From the NCBI GenBank assembly GCA_960531495.1, contig OY482860.1, forward strand, positions 4,570,123 through 4,634,122: 64,000 nucleotides of DNA. The letters are read 5' to 3'. This stretch comes from Zeus faber. Lineage: Eukaryota; Chordata; Actinopteri; Zeiformes; Zeidae. Below are positions 9,289-19,009 of this stretch, one piece after another. The notes beneath the pieces were generated by a model, which made no database searches, had not been told where the DNA came from, and saw only the letters and a list, made by a program, of their open reading frames with translations. Every line of letters starts with the position of its first letter. Within the stretch, counting starts at the first letter, position 1. The translations under genes were made by a program, and so were the position numbers.

Positions 9289-10817
9289 TTAAAAATCCTA
9301 CAATGTGATTTCCTGGATTATTTCCCCCCATTCTGTCTCTCATAGTCAAAGTGTAGTTGTAGGATTTTTAATAAATTAATTGGTAAATTCCTCGGTAAAA
9401 TAAGTATTTGGTCACCTACAAACAAGCAAGATTTTTGGCTTTCACAGACCTGTAACTTTTTCTTTAAGAGGCTCCTCTGTCCTCCACTCGTTACCTGTAT
9501 TAATGGCACCTGTTTGAACTTGTTATCAGTATAAAAGACACCTGTCCACAACCTCAAACAGTCACACTCCAAACTCCACTATGGCCAAGACCAAAGAGCT
9601 GTCAAAGGACACCAGAAATAAAATTGTACACCTGCACCAGGCTGGGGAGGCTGAATCTGCAATAGGTAAGCAGCTTGTTGTGAAGAAATCAACAGTGGGA
9701 GCAATTATTAGAAAATGGAAGACTTACAAGACCACTGATAATCTCCCTCGATCTGGGGCTCTACGCAAGATCTCACCCTGTGGGGTCAAAATGATCACAA
9801 GAATGGTGAGCAAACATCCCAGAACCACATGGGGGGACCTAGTGAATGACCTGCAGAGAGCTGGGACCAAAGTAACAAAGGCTACCATCAGTAACACACT
9901 ACGCCGCCAGGGACTCAAATCCTGCAGTGCCAGAGGTGTCCCCCTGCTTAAGCCAGTACATGTCCAGGCCCATCTGAAGTTTGCTCAAGAGCATTTGGAT
10001 GATCCAGAAGAGGATTGGGAGAATGTCATATGGTCAGATGAAACCAAAATAGAACTTTTTGGTAAAAACTCAATTTGTCGTGTTTGGAGGAGAAAGAAAG
10101 CTGGGTTGAATCCAAAAAGAACCAAACCTACTGTGAAGCATGGGGGTGGAAACGTCATGCTTTGGGGCTGTTTTTCTGCAAAGTGACCAGGACGACTGAT
10201 CCGTGTAAAGGAAAGAATTAATGGGGCCATGTATCGTGAGATTTTGAGTGAAAACCTCCTTCCATCAGCAAGGGCATTGAAGATGAAACGTGGCTGGGTC
10301 TTTCAACATGACAATGATCCCAAACACACCGCCCGGGCAACGAAGGAGTGGCTTCGTAAGAAGCATTTCAAGGTCCTGGAGTGGCCTAGCCAGTCTCCAG
10401 ATCTCAACCCCATAGAAAATCTTTGGAGGGAGTTGAAAGTCCGTGTTGCCCAGCGACAGCCCCAAAACATCACTGCTCTAGAGGAGATCTGCATGGAGGA
10501 ATGGGCCAAAATACAAGCAACAGTGTGTGAAAACCATGTGAAGACTTACAGAAAACGTTTGACCGCTGTCATTGCAAACAAAGGGTATATAACAAAGTAT
10601 TGAGATGAACTTTTGTTATTGACCAAACACTTATTTTCAACCATAATTTGCAAATAAATTCTTTAAAAATCAGACTGTGATTTTCTGGATTTTTTTTTCT
10701 CATTTTGTCTCTCATAGTTGAGGTATACCTATGATGAAAATAACAGGCCTCTCTCATCTTTTTAAGTGGGAGAACTTGCACAATTGGTGGCTGACTAAAT
10801 ACTTTTTTGCCCCACTG
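9289..10817 (+). mobile_element. Tc1/mariner transposon, nearly intact
   Basis: The right terminal inverted repeat ends CCCCACTG at 10817, followed by TA, the usual target site. The internal sequence has a TATA-like GTATAAAAGACACC at about 9530 and then the transposase. The left terminal repeat is incomplete: its outer part is missing, and the 9303-9356 segment runs in the opposite orientation from that expected, bounded by TAAAAATCCTACA and its inverse TGTAGGATTTTTA. Mobilisation of this copy would need an intact left end, which it lacks. Confidence 0.9.
9581..10603 (+). pseudogene. Tc1 transposase with one in-frame stop
   Basis: The first part (9581-10186, 201 codons) has the paired-like helix-turn-helix region (residues about 1-110: [24 protein letters not shown], the GRPR-like SGALRKIS linker, [14 protein letters not shown]). 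It continues with the catalytic core containing the first Asp ([12 protein letters not shown]). A TGA at 10184-10186 ends it. The same frame then continues to 10603 with the second Asp ([11 protein letters not shown]) and the third acidic residue ([15 protein letters not shown]). Tc1 transposases are about 340 aa; the joint length here is 340 codons plus stop. A single nonsense codon in an otherwise clean frame implies a fairly recent insertion. Confidence 0.93.
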
Positions 10818-11069
10818 TAGGTCCCCACCAATTGGTGATTACTATTATTCCACACATTAACAGATACCACACTACTACATTTTTAATGATATAATTACGG
10901 TAACTTTTTTACAAGGTTTACCTATTCTCTCAGTTTGTGAATGCTGTGCTGCTAGTGAAAGCTCATAGTTTGAGCTACATTCCATTCCATTAATTTACTT
11001 TATCCAAAGTGACTTACAACACTTGCTGTACGATGATTCATATTTTTTAAGCCTATAGCCAAACCTAGT
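10818..11069. other. Non-coding spacer
   Basis: AT-rich sequence with nothing recognisable between the Tc1 end and the hAT-like relic. Confidence 0.4.
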
Positions 11070-11710
11070 GCTGTTTCTACCTCAAGCAATACTGCTGCTC
11101 GCACAACAGAGGCTCCGGCAACTGCCCTTGTACTCTCCACTCGGGACTAGGGACAGGTGTATTGTTGAGAATTTGTCCAAAATGATTCAGTTTGTATGTA
11201 ATTCCATGCCAGATGAGTATCTGATTGGTTTGCTTGACTTGCATCCGTGAGTACATGTCCACTGAAATATTGAGACATCTTTTGGATGCTGGCTACAGTG
11301 CTGAGTGTTATGATGGTGCATCGGTGATGAGTGGAGTACAATGTGGTGTGCGAGCCTTGCTTCAAAAGAAGCTTGCTCGATATATTGCATATATTCATTG
11401 TTATAACTACCATTTACACCTAGTGGTTGTGCATGCCATGCAGGGTAAACCACATGCCTAAAAGCTCCAGTTCCCTGTATAACGTCTTCCATCACCGCTA
11501 TGTGTCAAAAAGTATGATGTTCGTTGTTTTAAAAGACTGTTTGAAATTCGTTGGACAAGCCATTATGATGTGATAAGGTGCATTGTTGAGAATAAAGACC
11601 ATCTGCTCACAATCCAGTCAGAGATATCAGAGGATGATGATTCCATGATTTGTGCACTGAGGCATCAGGCCTGTTCATTCAAATTAAGAGGCACAATTTC
11701 TTTGAGATTT
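11070..11710 (+). pseudogene. hAT-type (ZMYM1/TTF-like) transposase relic
   Basis: In the 11225-11461 frame the segment LRHLLDAGYSAECYDGASVMSG, continuing as VQCGVRALLQ and YIAYIHCYNYHLHLVVV, matches the first catalytic block of hAT transposases and their ZMYM1/TTF-zinc-finger relatives (C-x-DGAxxMxG...YIHCxxHxLxL). The canonical His of YIHC-x2-H is Tyr here. Upstream, DEYLIGLLDLHP, and downstream in other frames, a piece reading EIRWTSHYDVIRCIVENKDHLL, continue the same protein type. Frame changes near 11230 and 11460 show it is dead. The hAT C-terminal dimerisation domain is not seen. Confidence 0.75.
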
Positions 11711-11719
11711 TTCAGTAAC

Positions 11720-12150
11720 GCTTTGTATTAAGGTCCTTGTAAAAAGCATTAGTTAATAGGTAATATGCCCCTAATAAGATGCTCATTAACATTTCAGACT
11801 ATATAAGTGTAAATAATAGCATTTATCAGCAGTCAACTTTGCACTTATTAACAGTTAGCTTGGCTTTTATTATGTGTTGATAAGTCATAATAATAAAAAG
11901 ATTTGTGTTAAAAGACTATATAAGAATTAATAATAGCATTAATTTGCAGTTAACTATGCAATTATTAACAGTAAACTATGCTTTTTGCAGCTACCAGATC
12001 TAAAGTGAGAACAATGACTTAATAACTTAATAAACCCTTTATTATGAACCCTTTATTATTAACGGTTAACTATGCTTTTCGGAGAGGCCTTCATCTGGGA
12101 TAAGCACTCTATGTGGTCAAGGTTGATAAAATGTGAATAAAAATTACATA
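11720..12150. repeat. Diverged two-unit repeat in AT-rich DNA
   Basis: AGACTATATAAG begins related blocks near 11795 and 11912. Each continues with TAATAATAGCATT, a GCAGT-AACT block and TATTAACAG. The spacing is about 117 bp and identity is moderate. It looks like an old tandem duplication or the tail of an unclassified repeat. Confidence 0.6.
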
Positions 12151-12245
12151 TAAATAGAATATTTTAAGTGGTGAAGCGCAAATACATGCTTTTCACTTTC
12201 ACGTAAAACAGCATACATCTCCCTGCTGCGTGCCAACATAAACTT

Positions 12246-12440
12246 TAGTCTCATCTGAAGGAGAAGTTCCGGTGTTTGTTTGAGGGAATCACTAAAGCAG
12301 GACAGCCAACACTTGTGGACCAGGTCTACGCAGAGCTCTACATCACAGAGGGAGGGAGCCCAGAGGTCAACAAGGAACATGAGGTCGGACTGATCGAAGC
12401 AGCTTCCAGGAAGCCAACGACAGAAGAAAAATCAATCGTA
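12246..12440 (+). pseudogene. FISNA-domain fragment of an NLRC3-like NLR gene
   Basis: Read forward, the frame with KEKFRCLFEGITKAGQPTLV, then YAELYITEGGSPEVNKEHEV and EAASRKPTTEEKSI, matches the FISNA segment (fish-specific NACHT-associated region) that precedes NACHT in the very large teleost NLRC3-like/NLR-B30.2 family. In frame upstream, HKL is followed by a TAG before SHLKEKF, so it cannot be translated as in intact genes. After KSI the match stops at ATCGTAAGT, a sequence resembling a splice donor. No Walker A motif or leucine-rich repeats follow within the window. It is most likely a transposed or duplicated gene scrap. Confidence 0.75.
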
Positions 12441-12480
12441 AGTACTGGAGGTAAGTTAAGTTTCATTTAGGAGGATTTAA

Positions 12481-13480
12481 ACTTAAATTTAATACAACAC
12501 AGACAATAAATACTATTATAGAATTATAGAACCCAGAATCGCGACCGTGGCACCGCCCCTTGCGGCCGACTGTGTTGCGGCCGACTGTGCCTCGTGTTGA
12601 TTACATTACATAGACACATTTTAGTATTTTTAGTATTTTTGTATGTGACAAATAACCTCTCGAATTTGAATCTTGAAATGGCAGCCACATGCGGCCACAA
12701 AGAGAATGTTGTATAAAACATAGCCTCATACAGGCCTTTGAAAGAAAGTACAATAGTAGTAAAATTATTAGTATAATTACAGTATCTTTCAACATTGAGG
12801 TAAATTGTATATTGTAAAAGATTCTGAAAACATTATATAAACATCATTAATCACCTCAACACAAGTTGGAACCAGCAACCAACAACCAATTTGATACCAA
12901 AATATGAGAATAATAAGAATAGTTTGATGAAGGCGTCTTCCTCTTGTTTTCAACAGAGCACCATGGTGATGGTGTTTGTTCTCTGATGGCAATTCTGCTG
13001 TGTGATGTCATCAACAAATGACAGCAACACCGACCAATCAGGAACACCCTTAATTTGAGCCTCAAATTCTGCGAGTATTTATCTTATTTTATTTTTATTT
13101 TATTGTTTCTCATGTGAGCTTAACTTGGTGACTCAAGTTGTGTGTTGTGTGTATTTATTTTATTTTATTTGTTTAGCATTTTCAATGTTAAACTTGCAGT
13201 CTTTGAAAATAGTTGTAAATTACTATTACACAATCATTACTTAATATTTACTAGCATCATACATTTATGTTTTTCTAATTCATTTAGTTAATTTATTTGA
13301 CAGGAACTATATTAATAAACATTACAGATATCAAAGCCAAAAAGGAACATTTTCTCCGGCTGTCTCTTGTCAGATATTACTATGGACTCCTGAGCCACTC
13401 TTGTCTCCCCCGGCCCAGGCTCAGTCCATTCTTGGTCCCGAGTCATTGGGCCCCCTTGTCGACGTCCAGCCTGTGCCTGT
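12481..13480. other. Non-coding stretch with a LINE-tail-like motif
   Basis: At 12638-12680 the sequence TTTGTATGTGACAAATAACC followed by CTCTCGAATTTGAATC resembles the LINE 3' tails at 26.5 and 55.2 kb. At 12545-12600 the phrase GCGGCCGACTGTG occurs twice. 13080-13170 is A/T-rich with TTTATTTTATTTTATT runs. No gene is visible. Confidence 0.5.
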
Positions 13481-13489
13481 CTGTTTGTT

Positions 13490-13660
13490 CCCTGTCACTA
13501 CAGCAGGTGAGTCCACTGTTCCTTGTTTGTCCGCTGTAACTAGAGCATGTGAGTCCACTGTTCCGTGTTTGTCCGCTGTCACTAAAACTTGTGAGTCCAC
13601 TGTTTCTTGGTTGTCCGTTGTTTCTACAGCCTGTTTGTCCGCTGTCACTCTCACTGTGTT
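13490..13660. repeat. 42-bp minisatellite
   Basis: The unit GTGAGTCCACTGTTCC...GTCCGCTGTCACTA repeats about 3.5 times with period 42 (starts near 13507, 13549, 13591). Because 42 is a multiple of 3, frames stay open on both strands: 13401-13823 forward gives ESTVPCLSAVT repeats and 13421-13744 reverse gives ALVTADKQGTVDS repeats. I see no evidence that either is a gene. Confidence 0.85.
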
Positions 13661-13666
13661 CCTTTT

Positions 13667-13694
13667 CTGTCTCTCTCTCTCTCTCTCTCTCTCT
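13667..13694. repeat. (TC)n microsatellite
   Basis: A run of TC dinucleotides directly after the 42-bp minisatellite. Confidence 0.95.
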
Positions 13695-14243
13695 GTCCTT
13701 CTCTGTCTAGCTGTCACTCTCACTGTTTCCTCCAGGCGCTGCATTCCATTGTTTGTCCTGCAGATGTCCTCTGTGTTTTTTCCCCTCAGCTCCCCTCAAG
13801 TTTTAGTTGTGGCAGAAGTGTAGAGAAGTGTTGATTTATGAATGCAACTCATACAAAGATGAGTAATAGGGTTCAAAGTGCTCTCAGAACTGTAGTTTGT
13901 GCTTTGTTAAACGATTGTATCACATTGCATGTTAAAATACGAAAACTGATGAACCTAAATTAAAAATATTGCCTGCTAAATTTATATTATGACGTCTTGG
14001 AGAGCAGATATGTTAATGGATCTATTTTTACTTAATGATAAATGCAACAATAGAACTGCTTTGGTTCTATTGTTGGTTTGGTTTATAACGTTTGAGTTTT
14101 CTCAAGTTATTTGTTTCAATGGACAGTTATGACAGCCAGTTATGACACAGAATCATCAAACGTGAACTGAAGTCACGCTCCCAACCAACGGAGACATTAC
14201 TACTCTGCCAATAGGATGACCATGGGGAAAGACCACATCTACG

Positions 14244-14501
14244 ATGGCTACCGATATGACGAGAGTGTCTGATGACGCGCCAAGTCATCCACTGCAGATC
14301 CGGAGCAGTGATCCAGAAGAAAGAAGAACCCCAAGAGAGAAGCAAACTTTCTTGTGGGTGGGTGGGTTCACTGATGTAACCCACCCATGGCTAAATGATG
14401 ACTCCATTGGATATTCATTCCAACAAAATATGACGGTGGAACAGCTCATATTACCACTAGATGATTGGAAACCACCTTTTGACGTTGAAGAATATGTATA
14501 A
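14244..14501 (+). CDS. Unrecognised 85-codon open frame
   Basis: The frame starts MATDMTRVSDDAPSH and ends LILPLDDWKPPFDVEEYV. It is hydrophilic and acidic at the end, with no membrane segment, zinc-binding pattern or transposase motif that I know. The same DNA is partly open on the other strand (14127-14384). An inverted repeat (TGGGTGGGTT at 14359-14368, AACCCACCCA at 14378-14387) lies inside. It may be the last exon or tail of an unrecognised transposon protein, or chance; I would not call it a gene on this evidence alone. Confidence 0.2.
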   Translation: MATDMTRVSDDAPSHPLQIRSSDPEERRTPREKQTFLWVGGFTDVTHPWLNDDSIGYSFQQNMTVEQLILPLDDWKPPFDVEEYV

Positions 14502-14759
14502 TGGCATACTAATATTAGATATTCTGCATTCTGATAGGTACAATTTTCATTTGTGTGTGATAATTAATAAATCTGATTATGTGTGTGATAGAGTGTGATA
14601 GAAAAATGCAATCACTGATACTTCTTATGCTTTAATGAATCATAATTTTCCTCTTTTATACTTTCATATAACTAGGGATTTTCATATTACTGGTGCTCCT
14701 ATTTTTTCTTTTCATATTCACATGTGCTCATATAAACAATGTTTTGGAGTTTGTGTGTA

Positions 14760-15208
14760 AGGATAACATAACCGACAAATGAGACTAATAGCATAGTCAC
14801 AAAATGATGCAGCAATTGTTTAAGCTTGTGTGCAGAAGATGAGACAATGACTCACCAACTTTCCAAATATATGTGCAGAAGACAAGACAACACATGAGGG
14901 GCGTCACCAACATGGCTTGAGTTTTATTGTCCATTTTAGTGCTTGGCACACAGGCCACAATTATGTATATATCTGAGGATCTATTTATAAAATGGTTGGA
15001 AATAGTCCTCTCGGGCACCGGAGAAATAGCATTCCGCTGCTGGGCTGCTCACCAGCCCGTGCACCGATCTCCTCTGTAAGACAGACAAAACATTAAGAAA
15101 ACTCCCTGCCTTGATTGGGCCAATTCGAGGCATCTTTGTGGCTGTGGGAAAAGGGAACTGTGCTGTCGTCCGCAGCCGGTGCTTGACCACGCCCCTTTGT
15201 CCGCCACA
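14760..15208 (-). repeat. 3' LTR of the Gmr1-type element
   Basis: The reverse strand starts TGTGGCGGACAAAGGGGCG at 15208, preceded by a purine-rich tract (GGATGGTGGGGGTA). It continues through GTTCCCTTTTCCCAC and ATGCCTCGAATTGGCC blocks that are matched by the 5' LTR scrap at 17.84-17.91 kb. A polyadenylation-like AATAAAACTC lies near 14922-14931. The outer end is uncertain. Confidence 0.65.
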
Positions 15209-15225
15209 TACCCCCACCATCCACT

Positions 15226-15990
15226 TTAGCCCGAGGAGCAGTCCGGCAGCCAACTCCCCGCCCCCCCAGAGCAGGAGAGAAAGTCAGCCACGACCATCTG
15301 CGCCGCCAGTCTGTGGACCACCCGAAAGTTAAAGAGCTGCAGAGCCAGGTACCACCAGGTGATCTGGGCGTTTGTGTCCTTCATGCGGTGGAGCCACTGC
15401 AGCCGGGGCATGGTCCGAACAGAGGGCGTAAGCTCGTCTAAGGAGGTAGTAGCGGAATGAACCGACTGCCCATTTGATGGCTAGACATTCCTTCTCCACC
15501 GTGCTGTACCTCGACTACCGCTCTGAGAGCTGGCAGCTGAGGTACAACAGACGCTCAGTCTTCTCAACCTCCTGGGACAAGACCACCAGGGAGAGAGAAG
15601 TTAGGGATAAACAGCACTGGCTTCCCACAGAGAGCTGACTTTACGCAAACGCCTGCTGGCACTTCTGTGACCACTGGACCGGCTCTGGAGCACCTTTTCA
15701 AGTTAAGTCTGTCAAGGGGCTGGTTAGCTTCTAAAAGTTGGGGACAAACCTCCTATAGTAGCCGGCCAGCCCCAAGAACTGCCTCACCTCCTTCTTGGTC
15801 TTAGGTCTTGGACTGGTTGCGACTGCCGCGGTTTTATTAAGCTGGGGTTGGACCAGGCCTTAGCCCAAGTGGTACCCCAGATGCCGTACCTCCCGCCATC
15901 CCACGACACTCTTCTTTGGGTTGTCCGTGAGACCAGGCCACCTCAGGGACTCCAGCACAGCACCCACATGCTGCATATTCCACTCCCAGG
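15226..15990 (-). pseudogene. Gmr1-type RT C-terminal remnant and RNase H
   Basis: The reverse strand in mixed frames gives HVGAVLESLRWPGLTDNPKK, REVRHLGYHLG and KKEVRQFLGLAGYYRRFVPN, which form the RT thumb. It ends with RNase H phrases [20 protein letters not shown] and FRVVHRLAAQMVVADFLS. Several stop codons interrupt it. The YxDD palm is absent: the DNA passes from an N-terminal RT lead-in (RHFSDVFSSL-like) almost directly to the thumb near 16.0 kb. Its position on the 3' side of integrase is what identifies the Gmr1 order. Confidence 0.75.
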
Positions 15991-16192
15991 TGTCGCTCTG
16001 AATAATAGTGAGGCCTGACAGGGAGGAGAAAACATCAGAGAAGCGACGCTGAAGTGCCTCTGGGACGGAGCGAGATGGTCACTTAACAGGGCCGCAGTAC
16101 GATCGGCCGCCTTTTGAACCTCTGGCCCCAACTCATCCAGCTCAATGACCGGCATGACCAGAGCCACGGACGGGACCCTCCCTCCATTCTTT

Positions 16193-16474
16193 TTAGAGCT
16201 TTAGGTGATAAATCTGTGTTGCCCCCTGCCTGTCAGACGGTTTGACCTCATAATCAACATCGCTAACCCATTGTGACAACACAAAAGGCCCTTGCCACTT
16301 TGCAAGTAATTTAGAGCTGGATGTGGGGAGCAACACAAACACCTTGTCTCCCGGTGCATATTGTCTGAGTCCAGCCCCCTGGTCGTATAAGAGGCGCTGA
16401 TGTTCCTGAGCCCGGCGCAAATTCTCCCGTGATAAAGGCCGAATCAGCGCTTGTAACTTTGGTCTCAGGTCCAT
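16193..16474 (-). pseudogene. Gmr1-type integrase C-terminal (GPY/F-like) domain
   Basis: This 93-codon reverse frame contains DLRPKLQALIRPLSRENLRR, then YAPGDKVFVLLPTSSSKLLA and KWQGPFVLSQWVSDVDYEV. The KWQGPF...YEV pattern is the GPY/F module at the end of Gypsy integrases. It directly follows the catalytic core on the element strand and is followed by RT-like sequence instead of a stop plus LTR. Confidence 0.8.
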
Positions 16475-16536
16475 AATATACCGTATTTCATTCTCACTGG
16501 TGCTAGGACCTTCCTCCCATTATTCTTTAATTAGGT

Positions 16537-17230
16537 CTAGCACCCCCCGGGGTGAGCGCAGTTCAAAGGAAAAAATCCCGTGGAGGCCTTGGGAACGTCC
16601 CGCACCTCAAACAACAGGGTGTCCAACCACTTGTACCAATTTGGGCTATCGTCGTGAACAAACTCTCCAATCTTTTTTTTTTGCGTTTTATTAAACCGCT
16701 CCACCAGGCCGTCAGTCTGGGGAAGCCAAACGCTGGTCCAAATTGGGCAGACGTCCAGTAACTCGTTAAGTTCCCGAAGTGTATGTGACATAAAGGTAGT
16801 GCCCTGGTCTGTCAGGATTTCCTTTGGAATCCCAACTCGGGGATGACCTGGACCAGCGCCTGCGCCACGCTTTTGGCCGTAATATTGTGCAGGGGCACTG
16901 CTTCTGGGTACTGGGTTGCATAATCCACTAGGACTAACACAAAATGATACCCACAGGCACTGCTGTATAACGGCCCGATGAGGTCCATACCGAGTCTTTT
17001 GAACGGGGCCTCAACTAGGGGGAGGGGCGTCAACAGCACTCTTGGTGTAGCCGGAGAGTTACCTAACTGGCACTCAAGACACACAGCGCACTATTTACGC
17101 ACATATGCCCAAATGCCTGGCCAATATAAGCGGCCCATTATCCGCTGTCGTGTTTTCTCGTGACCGAGGTGATCGGCCATCGGCTTATGGTGAGCCGCCT
17201 GAAGAGCATTTCCTGGCGGCCCTTCGGTAC
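16537..17230 (-). pseudogene. Gmr1-type integrase zinc finger and catalytic core
   Basis: The reverse strand around 17.08-17.19 kb gives an HHCC finger (ADHLGHEKTRQRIMGRLYWP, then CAVCLEC), with a stop in place of one residue. The 16812-17084 frame carries the first catalytic Asp (RLGMDLIGPL) and the YATQYPEAVPL strand. After a frame change the 16537-16791 frame gives VWLPQTDGLVERFNKT with the catalytic Glu; TDQG with the second Asp lies at the junction. A T-run (16671-16682) in a coding position marks further wear. Confidence 0.8.
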
Positions 17231-17241
17231 CAACAACTGGG

Positions 17242-17840
17242 TTACCTCACTCGATATAAGCTGTCCCTAATCACCGAAAAATATGGGTGAGTGAGCACGG
17301 CGTCTGAGCGCGTCAATACGCCATTGATTTTAACCTCAAAGGCCCCGTCTATGGTGCCGTCTCGCGACTGCTCCAGCGGAAAATCGTCGTTAGGGAAGGT
17401 TACAGGTACCGGGGGAGACTCTACTTGGGATCCCACCACTCGCCGACGACCGTGCGCCACACCTCACTCGCTGCCGGCCGTAAATGCACTCCCCCATCCT
17501 CTCTCATCAATGCATCAAATGCTGGCCAATCCATGACCAAAATCAGGGAGTGCAACAGGCGGGAACTAACCGCAGCCTGTACCCTATGCTTTTTTTTCGG
17601 ATCATCATCAGATATGTGTGAATATCCCCATGCACACAATGAACCTCCACCTGTGATGCCTCCACCAAAGCCCCGGGGCGACTCCGTTGCGACCGGGGGA
17701 GGGATCCCGGACCAACGCGGACCACCTGGCAGAGTTCCATCCAAGGACATTCGTGGCAGTCGTGGCCGGGCGACCCGCAGTGTCCACACCCCTGCACAGA
17801 CGTTTGTGCAGCTCCCTAATTTCCCGCGGCAGCACCGCCC
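17242..17840 (-). pseudogene. Gmr1-type gag end and protease remnant
   Basis: Reverse frames at 17421-17912, 17543-17797 and 17608-17835 each hold pieces: LPREIRELHKRLCRGVDTAG, a CGHCGSPGHDCHEC knuckle, then RPGALVEASQVEVHCVHGD, VQAAVSSRLLHSLILVMDWPA and VWRTVVGEWWDPK. In the intact family the protease active-site D[ST]G falls between the knuckle and the PGALVEA block. That interval is missing here, so the protease is deleted as well as frameshifted. Confidence 0.65.
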
Positions 17841-17841
17841 T

Positions 17842-17911
17842 GGGAGCTGAGGGTCCAAATCAAGGCAGCTTGGTGGCCGCGGGAAAAGGGAACACCCCTC
17901 TGTCCGCCACA
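17842..17911 (-). repeat. 5' LTR scrap of the Gmr1-type element
   Basis: On the reverse strand, TGTGGCGGAC is followed by a GGGGTGTTCCCTTTTCCCGC block and GCCACCAAGCTGCCTTGATT. It matches the first part of the 3' LTR (14.76-15.21 kb) before jumping into gag sequence, so most of this LTR has been deleted. Confidence 0.7.
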
Positions 17912-19000
17912 CAAGGGTTTATCTGATCGACCATTTCTACGAGTGTAGTGACTACTGGAAACAGAAAAAGGTCACTAAGAGACTGAAGTAGGGCCTTGTT
18001 TGCTGATTGTCTGATGCACTACCAAAAAACATTTTCAGAGATCAAAATGTATGTTTCATAACTTTTAACAATTAAAGAAATCAACTTAGTGCAGGGTTAG
18101 ATGCAGAAAATATATTCGGAAAATTAAATAATCATAGATCTTCTGCCCTCACCACGTGTAGCTGTATGTGGCTATGCAGTGAGCTCAACACTCTCACAAT
18201 AAGTACCAGGAGACAGGAGCTCACTTTTGCTATCTTTAATTGAAGTGGTGTAAAACTTGTGAAACAGTAGAGACAGTCTCTATGCAGATGTAAATACCCT
18301 GTTAACATGTTGTCATAGCTCCTACACTGTATGCATACAGGAATAACATTAATGAACTCACAGACTGTGGTTTCTCAAGGGCAATGACGAGGCTGATGGA
18401 AGAGATGTTAGTCTGAGTCTGAGACGTGATCAGATTGACTACATGTGTTTCTGTCTGGCTATCTTATATGGCTAAGTCCTGATGTCATACTACCAGTGCA
18501 ATGCTATGATGTCACAATACAGACGGGAGGGGGGGACACTCCCCGCCTGGGAGTGGAACAATACACCAATCAGCGGTCAACAAAAAATACTGTGACCCAC
18601 TCCTCTCTCCCTCTGCCATGCAGGTGAACAGGTGATATATATTAACTAGAGGTACTCCTCACTCCATAAGCGAGGACCCGTGCTATTTCATGGTAAGGGG
18701 GCGTGGCCATTGCGAACGCTAGTGTAGTAAATCCTTACAGACAAATCTTTTATGTAATGTTCAAATCTCATTTATTCATTCAAAAATGTATTATAAACTA
18801 TTTATTAAAGAATGTGAATAGGCATTAGAAGACCCTGTGAGGTACTGATGAAAGACAGTGACCCTCACCCTTCACAATCTTATTTAATCCTCTGTTGTCA
18901 AAGTCAAAATAAACCCAGATATTATGTTGAAATTAACAGACACACATAGCAGTAAGTTAATGACAAAAACACCAATAAAAAGTCAATAAAACTGCATGTC
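17912..19000. other. Non-coding stretch
   Basis: No protein or repeat family recognised. A G-rich run (GGGAGGGGGGGACACTCCCC, 18524-18543) includes a GGGAG...CTCCC inverted pair. 18770-18840 is A/T-rich. Confidence 0.4.
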
Positions 19001-19009
19001 TGGTATGGG

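Larger units (their letters stand above)
14760..17911 (-). mobile_element. Gmr1-type Ty3/Gypsy retrotransposon, internally deleted
   Basis: On the reverse strand the order is LTR start (TGTGGCGGAC at 17911), CCHC knuckle, protease remnant, integrase HHCC, integrase DDE core, GPY/F-like tail, RT remnant, RNase H end, then LTR start again (TGTGGCGGAC at 15208). Integrase before RT/RNase H is the defining order of the Gmr1 branch of Gypsy elements known from fish and other deuterostomes; ordinary Gypsy has RT-RNase H-integrase. Large deletions have removed most of the 5' LTR, gag, the protease active site and the RT catalytic core. The outer left limit (about 14760) is an estimate. Confidence 0.8.
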
